From the NCBI GenBank assembly GCA_024220525.1, contig JAMYWO010000508.1, positions 1 through 14,120 of the forward strand: 14,120 nucleotides of DNA. Direction: 5' to 3'. This DNA is from Cochliopodium minus (lineage: Eukaryota; Discosea; Himatismenida; Cochliopodiidae). This document shows, piece after piece, positions 7,515 through 14,120 of the stretch; position 1 is the first letter of the stretch; every line of letters begins with the position of its first letter. Position numbers and translations under genes: made by a program. The notes below the pieces were generated by a model that searched no databases, had not been told where the DNA came from, and saw only the letters and a list, made by a program, of their open reading frames with translations.

Positions 7515-8583
7515 TTATTTCTTATTTGTTAACATGTCATTCTCTTTGAGAGCCCCTTCAACAATTTTTATGATTTCTTTTTCAACCCCATAAAACCACT
7601 CTAATCCTAGGTGAACTATTCCTTTTTGGTTTTTCAATTTTTCATGGGCATACTTTTCAGCATCATATTTTTTTTTGACCTCAAAATCACAGACCCTCTC
7701 CAGATTTATGTTTCCTGTTCTTAATTGAAGATAACGTTTTTCTACATTCACACTACAACCAACTTTGAATCCTTCTTTGTCCTTGAAAATGTAAACATGT
7801 CCCATTTCATTTTTATAATCTTCTTGAAAAAATGTCTTGTAGTAATTTTTAATGGAATCATAATTGTTAAAGGTAGCAAATTTTTTGTTGCTATCAATGT
7901 TGGTGTTGTAATCTGTTATAAAATTATTGCTTTCAAAATAGGTATTATTGTGGTTAGAATCAATGATGATCCTGTCTTCATTGGTATCTTCTTTCAAATA
8001 AAAGTTTAATTATATAAAAATGGGGTTCAGAATCGATGTAAACTCTCTTAGGGTCAACTCTTTCAACTTGAATGATATAGTTATGATTCATCATTATTCC
8101 TGAAGATGGAACTGTTTGTTTTTGAACATGTTCGAGTCCTATTTTTAAACTTTTAAATTCTTTTGAATGATAATCTTCAAATTTCAAATCTGCCAATGTT
8201 TTTTTGTTTAAAGTATTTATATCTATAACTTTGCCGTAGAAAAGACCTCGTTCTTCTTGTAAAAGTCTAATTTATTAATATAGAAGAAATTATTAATAAA
8301 TAAATTATTTCAAAAATCCTTTTAACTGGTGAGAATTCTTATCACCAAAGATGTTTATAAAAGCTGATCTTGCTGTTTTTTTGCTAATGTTATATTGATT
8401 CTTGTATTTATCATAAATAACATTAATCATTTCTCCCAAAAAAGATTCTTTCAGAATAAGGGGTTTCTCTTTTGGATTTTCATGAAATTTTTTTTCAATT
8501 TTTTCAATTAAAATTTGTTTAATTTCATCCTTGATTTCTTTATTTAGTTTTGACGGATACCAATTACTTTTGTAGAGCTTCAT
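7515..8583 (-). pseudogene. T5orf172/GIY-YIG-like protein gene, frameshifted or with an unrecognised splice
   Basis: Minus-strand exon 1 (8583-8327) and exon 2 (8266-7978) join through a 60-nt intron (GTTAAA...TTAG) to give 181 residues ending in TGA. The first half is a lysine-rich helical region I cannot name. A second open frame, shifted by +1 and overlapping the first by about 30 nt near 7978-8010, continues to 7515. It has an N/D-rich linker and then a T5orf172-type domain of the GIY-YIG nuclease superfamily: GHVYIFKDKEGFKVG, NVEKRYLQLRTG, AEKYAHEKLKN and EWFYG. The first ATG of this frame (7805) sits right at the domain edge, so it looks like the second half of the same gene. No GT-AG pair of matching phase links the frames. 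Either the gene is broken, the sequence has an indel, or decoding or splicing is unusual. Related domains occur in bacteria, phages, giant viruses and some eukaryotes, so lateral origin is possible. Confidence 0.65.
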
Positions 8584-8912
8584 TTATGGACTATTAAATA
8601 TATCTGGTCTATGAAATAAATCTATTTTTTTTTATTTTTTTTTCTAATTTTTCAAGAGACAAAAAATAACAATCAAATGCAAAAAAATTGAGTGATTCAC
8701 ATCATCAAAAACAGTTCAAGTTAGGCATTGGGAACCATCTTGGACTCTGCTAATAGCACATAAGTCAGATTGCAAATACTGTTGGTTCTATAATTATAAA
8801 AGTATATCAAGACTAAAAACTCTGTTTCAGGTTCTCAAAAAGAATTTTCACAAGTATGAAAAAAGTTTTTTATTTGGAAAAAATTAATCAAAGAAACAGA
8901 AAAAAAAAAGAA
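8584..8912. other. Spacer with a locally GC-richer, possibly structured segment
   Basis: This 329-bp stretch separates the PH-domain gene stop from the start of the GIY-YIG-like gene, both on minus. Positions about 8690-8840 are visibly less AT-biased than other spacers here and have almost no homopolymers. GGAACCA (8731-8737) can pair with TGGTTC (8783-8788), with smaller nested GACT/AGTC and TGC/GCA pairings. I found no tRNA, spliceosomal RNA or box C/D signature, and no coding frame. Confidence 0.4.
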
Positions 8913-10059
8913 TTAATTATTGAGTTGCTCAGTGATCTCTTTTTTGATTTGATCTTTTCTTTTGTGAATGAAAGCGATCTCTTTGCTCTCCAATTGTTTC
9001 AAAATGGCTATCTTTCTTTCCAAATAAACAGTCACCACCTCATTAATTTCTTTTTCCAAGGCAACGTCTGCATCTTTTAAAACCTTTAAAGGAAAAAAAA
9101 ATAAAAAAATAATAATAAAAATACAAAAGAAATAAAAAATAAAAATAAAAATAAAAAATAAGTAATAAAAACCTTTTTGAGATCAGTCAAAGAGACATTA
9201 TCGAGTTTTTTGGGGTTTATGAGATTCATTTTGTTTTTTTGTTCTTGTGTTTGATTTTGAATGAGTTTTTTGTTTTCTTCAACAGTCATCATGATGGCGT
9301 TTTTCCATTCTTGAGTGACACCAAAGTTGGGATTTTTAGATTCTATCGTTTGAAACTTGTGTTCTATTCCTATCGTTCTTATTGTAAAATTCGAAACTTT
9401 TTTACTGTTTTGAACTGGTAGATCCACTCCTGTTATCATTTCTACAAAAAAATATTTATTACAGTTTCTTTTGATCTTGTATGAGAAGGCTTTTTTTGTA
9501 AATTTATGAGAATAGTAATCTTTAAAGTGATTTTTAGAAATTATACGTTTAATTTAAATTTACAAACAATATATTTGATCTCCACTAATTGATCTTGTTA
9601 TTCAATATAAGTTCTTAAAATGTTATTCTAATTATATATGCAATTAGAGTTGGAATAATGCGATTGATTGAAGAATATATTTAAATCTTTTGTTTCATTT
9701 TATATTTGAAATTATTTGAAGGAAAAGACCAATTATATTCTCAACTGAAAGATTTTTTGGTGTAGGGGATATATTTGATCGATTATTAAATTTTTGATTG
9801 AGAAAAAATGGATACCTATTCTTATCAATCCTTTTAATGATCCTCTTTTATCTTTTTTAAAGTTATAAATAGCCACCCCAAATTGTGTTAAAATGATCCA
9901 TCTTTTTTTGAGTTGCGTTCTGAATTTCCCCTTTATATTTTGTTGGAAGGCTCCCTCTTTCAAAACATCTCCTTGCAAAGCCTATATTTGATTGAAAATT
10001 ATAAGAAAATTAAATTGTTGTTTGCAAAGGAAATAAGATACATGTAATAGTGTACTCAT
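8913..10059 (-). CDS. Small PH-domain protein with C-terminal helical tail
   Basis: Four minus-strand exons, 10059-10042, 9981-9816, 9441-9173 and 9083-8913, encode 207 residues. Introns are 60, 374 and 89 nt, all GT-AG and in phase. Residues about 8-115 form a pleckstrin-homology domain: GDVLKEGAFQ, QLKKRWIILTQ with W34, VAIYNFKKDKRGSLKGLIRIE, VSNFTIRTIGIEHKFQTIES, and the C-terminal helix signature TQEWKNAI with W107. The remaining ~90 residues are charged and helical (EENKKLIQNQTQEQKNK, LEKEINEVVTVYLERK, IKKEITEQLNN), likely coiled coil. PH domains bind phosphoinositides or proteins, so an adaptor at a membrane is inferred; no catalytic domain is present. The 6-residue first exon is the least certain part. 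Its start lies 129 bp head-to-head from the phosphoesterase gene. I cannot name an orthologue. Confidence 0.86.
9442..9815 (-). other. Long intron 2 of the PH-domain gene
   Basis: This 374-nt intron starts GTATCCATTT, close to the U12-type GT donor consensus GTATCCTTT, and ends TTTTGTAG. It splits the PH domain between strands after LIRI. An in-frame read-through of about 30 codons precedes the acceptor, but including it would insert a long segment in a compact strand region, so the intron boundary at 9442 is preferred. No TTCCTTAAC-like branch site is visible near the acceptor. Confidence 0.6.
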
Positions 10060-10188
10060 TTTATAAATTTGATCTTTATTTTTTTTTTTCAAAATCCTTT
10101 TGAATCCTTTAAACAAGTCATATTCATTCATGATATTCAATAAGAATAGAACCATATTGTTTCAATATCATTTCTGAAAAAAAAAAAA
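10060..10188. promoter_or_regulatory. 129-bp bidirectional promoter region
   Basis: The start codons of the PH-domain gene (minus) and the metallophosphoesterase gene (plus) face away from each other across 129 bp. The stretch has T-rich sequence next to the PH gene and a 13-base A run directly before the phosphoesterase ATG. A shared promoter is inferred from spacing only. Confidence 0.55.
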
Positions 10189-11646
10189 ATGGAAGAAAAA
10201 TATTTAATTGATAAAGAAGAAATCACCATTCTTCTCACAACAGATGTGCATTCTGCATGGGTATAAAAAATTTGAATAAATCATGAATGAACGATATAAA
10301 ACAAATAAATACTAATTTAATGAGATCTAAACAAACAAAAAAAGGAAAACATAGATCTATTGAAAAAGGAAATAGAAATCAAACACAAAGATAAAAAGTA
10401 AAATTTTACATAAATACCAAAAAGAATAAATAACAAAATAAAAAAAATAAACTAAAATAAAAAGGATAGATGTGATATTCATCACGGGAGATCTCAGCAA
10501 TTACCCTGGAAAACTCGATAAAGAACAAAAGCAGAGTGATATAGAAAAATCAGAAAGTGAAATAGATAGAGTATTGAAAGAACATGAAACAATCTGTCCC
10601 AAAATCTTTTATCTGGGTGGTAATGTAAATAAATTAAAGAATATTTAAATTTATTAAATTAAAACAAATTTAATTAATAATAAAATTGAAACAAATTGAA
10701 AATTTTTTTAAAAGCATGATCCATTATCAACGATGGTGGATGACACTGAAAAATTAAAGAAATTGGGAAACACTTCTGTAAACATTCACAACTCTGTTCT
10801 GACCAATTTCGCACCTAATTTGATATTGTGTGGTTATGGAGGTAATTTAAATAAAATTACAAAAAAAATTAAATTAGTTAATAAAAAAAAAATTAAATCA
10901 ATTAAAAATAATAAATAATTTTTTAATTATTCAATTAAAAATTATAATTTTGTTTTTATATTAATTTTTAAAGGTGCTGGACCTGGTCTTGTGGATGATA
11001 AAGTTGTATGGCAAGGATTTCCTTTTGCGAAAGATGATGATATTTCTGTGTACTTTTTTTCCTTTTTTTTTTTTCTTTTTTTCTTTTTAAAAAATATTTA
11101 GAGGATATAATAAATTGATCAATGAAAGAGAAGAACTCAAAGATTTGAAAAAAGAAGATTCTGTTATATTTTTGACGCATTGTGGTCCTATGTAATGATT
11201 TTAAAATAATTTAATTAATTAATCTATTTATTAATTAATCTATTTATTAAAAAAATTTTTATTTTAAATTTTTTTAATAGGAGCTCTTCAACCAGTGTCC
11301 ACCACAAAATAGGAAAGCAAACAGTACAAAGTGGGTCCAAAAGTTTGGATAACCTCATAAGAACCCAAAAAGTTCAAGATAACGTATTCATTAACATACA
11401 TGGTCACACTCACTCTGGTGTTGGTTTTAACAAAATTGGTAATTTAAATTATATTTAAAATAAAATTTAAATTTTTTTTTTTGAATATGAAAAGGTTCTG
11501 TTGGGATTATCAATGCTGGTCCTCTTCAATTTGGAAGATATGCCATTTTGAAAATCCAAAAATCCAATCCCTCTTTGAAAAGAGATCCTGAAGAAAAATT
11601 TGATTATTCTTGGTTGGTCAAAGAACTCCTATTTTATAGATTATAA
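10189..11646 (+). CDS. Calcineurin-like metallophosphoesterase, eight exons
   Basis: Exons 10189-10260, 10345-10397, 10465-10624, 10715-10841, 10974-11049, 11102-11191, 11281-11438 and 11495-11646 encode 295 residues. All introns are GT-AG, 52-132 nt, and in phase. All metal-binding motifs of the family are intact: DVH (D19, H21), GDL (G50, D51), GGNHD (N95, H96, D97), THCGP (H189) and GHTH (H235, H237). These coordinate a dinuclear metal centre that hydrolyses phosphoesters; the substrate cannot be told from sequence. The GGN|HD motif is split by an intron exactly between Asn and His. No signal peptide or membrane helix is present, so a cytosolic enzyme is inferred. The compact core resembles Icc/MPP-type phosphoesterases rather than the PPP (PP1/PP2A) class, which has GDxVDRG and GNHE. 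Confidence 0.94.
11215..11246. repeat. Perfect tandem 16-nt repeat in a phosphoesterase intron
   Basis: TTAATTAATCTATTTA is present twice in exact tandem within the intron between exons 6 and 7 of the metallophosphoesterase gene. Probably slippage; no function is suggested. Confidence 0.85.
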
Positions 11647-11797
11647 AAAAAAAATTTGCAAAGAAAAATCGATCAAAATTAATAACAAAAAAAAGACTTA
11701 TATTTGAAATAAACAAGTTTTTTTTAATTTAATTAATTTTTTTTTAGTGTGTATAATTTATTTTTTTTATGTAAAAATTTTTTTGTTTTTCTCGTTT
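11647..11797. other. Tail-to-tail spacer between phosphoesterase and WD40 gene
   Basis: One hundred and fifty-one bp of AT-rich sequence with A runs on the left and T runs on the right separate the two convergent stops. It holds both 3' ends. No coding frame or structured element is apparent. Confidence 0.55.
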
Positions 11798-14120
11798 TTA
11801 ATTCCTGTAATTGATTGGGAATTCGAACAAATTGATTTTGTTGTCCATGCCTGTAGTGATGATTTTATTGGAGATGGTGTAAAGGGAAGTGATCTGTTTA
11901 TTGTGGGCTCTGATTGTGAAAAAAGGTGTTTTTTGAGAATGGGTGTTCCACAATTTAAGGGATCTAAATAAAAAAAATATTAAAAAAATAAAATTTTAAA
12001 TAAATATTTTGTTTATTTATTTTATTTAAAATTATTTTTTTTTATTTAATAAACAATTTTTTATTTTAATATTTTTTTTTACCCATCTTTGGAAGCACTT
12101 GCAAGGTAGTTGTTGTAAAAGAAGGGCTGAACAAACAAAACCTCGTCAGTGTGGTCCAACAAAGAAGTGGGCAATCCCTCATTATCCAAATCCCATAAGT
12201 AAAAAAAAAACAATAAATAAAAAATAAAAAAAATATCAAAAAAAATATCAAAAAAAAAAATTTAAATTTAAATAAAAAAACAATAAATAAAAAATATTTA
12301 AAAAATTTTTGTAAATAAAAGGGAGATATCTTAATGGACATGTCAGCAGAACAACTGATGAGTTTATTTTTTTTGTTTTCGTTGTCACTCTCCACCATGA
12401 GGTTGTGCACCGAACCAGTATGTCCTTCATAAGTAGCAATACACTCTATTTAAAAAAATAAAATGAATAACATATAAAAAAAAAATGAAAAATAAATAAT
12501 AAAATAAAAATAAAAATAAAATAAAAAATAAAAAATTAATATGTCCACAAAAAAAAATATAAAAATAAAATTAATGAATAAAAAATTTAAATTAAAGATC
12601 ATAGATTAAAAAAAATAAATAATAAATGAAAGAAAAAATAAATGAGAAAATGTTTAAAAAAATATTTAAAAAATAAAAAATAAATTGTGAAATTTCAACC
12701 TTTTTTTTCTAAACTCCAAACTTTGATTTTTTTATCACAAGAAGCGGAGAAGATTTTGTCTCCATGTATTTTAATGCTGTTGACCCAGTCGGTGTGGCCC
12801 TTGAGGGTGATGGGTTTGTTGTTTTTTCTGGGGTCGAAAATTTTGATGGTTGTGTCTCTGCATCCCACTATCATTTCTCCATTTGGTCCAAAACTAAATC
12901 AAAAAAAAAAATTAAAAAAATTATTAAAAATAAAATAAAATATAATGAAAAATATGAAAAAAAAAATGATAATGACAAATAAAAATAAAAAAATAAAAAA
13001 TGATAAAAACAAAACAAAAATTAAAAAATTAATAAATAAATAATAAATAATAATAAATAATAAACAGAAAAAATAGAAAAATAAAATAAAATAAAAATAA
13101 ACCAAAATAAATTAATAAATAATAAAAAAATAATTTTTTTTTACGTGAAACAGCTGACGGGAGACTCACAGTCAAATTGTTGGAGATGTTTTTTGGATTT
13201 GGGTTCCCATTGTTTGATCGTTTTGTCAAAGGAAGAAGAATAAATGAATCCATTTGACAACTGAAGCCCACATATCGAATTTGTATGTCCCCTTTTAAAA
13301 AAAAAATAATAAAAATATAAAAAATATAAAAAATAAAAAAATAAAATAAAATAAAAAAATAAAAAAAAATAAAAAATAAAAAAATAATTAAATAAAAAAC
13401 AAATTAAATAAAAAATAATTAAATAACAAAATAATTAAATAAAAAAAATGTTCTACCTAAAAGTTCTTATTTTGCAAGCTTTGTTGAGATCCCAGAGCTT
13501 GAGCGTTTGATCGTAACTTCCAGTGATGAGTTTGTGTTCTCCATCAAATTCCATACAGTTCACCCAATCTTCGTGATTTCTTTTTTTTCAAAAAAAAAAA
13601 TAAAAAAATAAAAAAAAATGTAAAATAAGATAATTAAAAATAAGAATAAAAATAAAAAAATAAAAAATAAAAAAATCTAAAAAATCAAAGAAATCAAAAA
13701 TAAAATATAAATAAAAATAAAAAAAAAAAAATTATTTTTTTTATTTACCCCAATACTTTCAAACATTTACAAGTGGAAGAGTCGAAGAGGCGAACAGTAC
13801 GATCACATGAACCTGATGCTATGAACTTTTGTGCGTACAATGAACACAAAACTCCTGCTTCATGTCCCACAAATTGTTTTCTAACCAAATTTTAATAAAA
13901 AAAAATAAATTAATAAAATTTATAAAATTTATAATTTTAAAAAAAAATTTCTATGAAAAAAAATTTGCATTAAATAAATACTATTTAAAAATGCTTTCTT
14001 CCAAAAATAAAAAAAAAAATTTAAATTTAAATTTATTAAAAATAATAAAATAAATAAAATTAAAATTACAATGGTTGATCTTGGGATAGTAAAAAATATT
14101 TTTTCTTCCATTTTGTTCGC
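11798..14120 (-). CDS. WD40-repeat protein, C-terminal eight repeats (5' end beyond the window)
   Basis: Eight minus-strand exons: 14120-14070 (cut by the edge), 13880-13749, 13579-13457, 13291-13145, 12893-12700, 12445-12330, 12198-12083 and 11963-11798. They give 347 residues with a TAA stop. Eight WD repeats are clear. The first six open QFVGHEAGV, GNHEDWV, RGHTNSI, DCESPVS, KGHTDWV and EGHTGSV; the last two open LDHTDEV and RAHNKQI. Repeat ends include RTVRLFD, TLKLWDL, TIKQWEP, TIKIFDP, KIKVWSL, SIKLWDL, SLKLWN and KINLFEF. The start RTKWKKKYFLLSQDQPL precedes the first repeat, as in F-box/WD or similar adaptors, but the N-terminal domain is outside the window, so the subfamily is unknown. 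The fold is a beta-propeller scaffold for protein contacts. Introns are 119-254 nt and very T-rich on the sense strand. Six are GT-AG and one (12329-12199) is AT-AC. Confidence 0.93.
12199..12329 (-). other. AT-AC intron, candidate U12-type (minor spliceosome)
   Basis: The sense strand reads ATT AAG | ATATCTCCCTTTT ... TTTTTTTTTTAC | TTA TGG GAT. Joining these ends gives SADMSIKLWDLDNEG, a textbook WD-repeat end. The 131-nt intervening sequence contains no AG dinucleotide, so no GT-AG or GC-AG intron can end there. The start ATATC matches the first five bases of the U12 AT-AC donor consensus (ATATCCTT), and the end is the expected AC. A canonical TTCCTTAAC branch site is not visible near the 3' end, which weakens the minor-spliceosome reading but not the boundaries. 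Confidence 0.75.

Noticed and set aside
8690-8840. tRNA, spliceosomal RNA or box C/D snoRNA
   Set aside because: No T-loop GGTTCNANNCC, no known snRNA core and no correctly ordered C and D boxes were found on either strand.
9442-9515. In-frame read-through before the third PH exon as extra coding sequence
   Set aside because: It would insert about 25-30 lysine-rich residues between LIRI and EMITGV, where PH domains are compact; the acceptor at 9442 gives a normal strand.
11747-11971. Plus-strand open frame over the end of the WD40 gene
   Set aside because: It is the reverse of the last WD40 exon, which gives a proper repeat and stop on the minus strand.
12066-12410. Continuous minus-strand frame reading through the AT-AC intron
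   Set aside because: It would replace a WD repeat with a poly-F/I/L stretch and then read the next exon in the wrong frame; the spliced reading restores SIKLWDL.
1-14120. Ciliate-type reassigned stop codons
   Set aside because: Every gene ends at TAA or TGA at the expected family length, and no TAA or TAG occurs inside conserved exons.

Overview
This window is nuclear DNA from a very AT-rich, intron-dense unicellular eukaryote. The evidence is spliceable genes with short GT-AG introns (mostly 50-250 nt, nearly pure A/T), A-rich sequence before start codons, standard stop codons (TAA, sometimes TGA) with no internal reassignment, and only eukaryotic proteins (eIF3f, an RNF113-type splicing factor, an SDH assembly factor, a PH domain, WD40 repeats). 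An animal-type haem peroxidase together with this composition resembles free-living amoebae (Amoebozoa or similar). I cannot name the species, and this is inference.

Layout, left to right: (1) the 5' end of a secreted or membrane protein gene (-, 1-229, cut by the window edge); (2) a four-helix membrane protein gene (-, 644-1198, three exons); (3) an SDHAF1-like LYR gene (-, 1253-1552), 76 bp head-to-head with (4) an RNF113/Cwc24 gene (+, 1629-2635, two exons); (5) eIF3f (-, 2711-4452, seven exons), tail-to-tail with RNF113; (6) a membrane-anchored animal-type haem peroxidase (+, 5192-7187, three exons); (7) a T5orf172/GIY-YIG-like gene (-, 7515-8583) that appears frameshifted; (8) a small PH-domain protein (-, 8913-10059, four exons); (9) a calcineurin-like metallophosphoesterase (+, 10189-11646, eight exons); (10) the 3' part of a WD40-repeat gene (-, 11798-14120, eight exons visible). 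All exon junctions were derived by hand from splice sites, reading-frame phase and family alignment from memory.

The genes look like unrelated housekeeping or cell-surface functions packed tightly in alternating orientation. I see no operon and no clear multi-gene system. The best find is one intron of the WD40 gene with no AG anywhere. It is explained by AT-AC boundaries (ATATC at the start, AC at the end) and restores a perfect WD repeat, which points to a minor (U12-type) spliceosome intron. Other notable points are the GIY-YIG-like gene with a break between its two halves, the peroxidase with a signal peptide, C-terminal membrane anchor and tyrosine sorting-like tail, two unusually long introns, and two introns that are multiples of three without stop codons and so are invisible to simple ORF calling.
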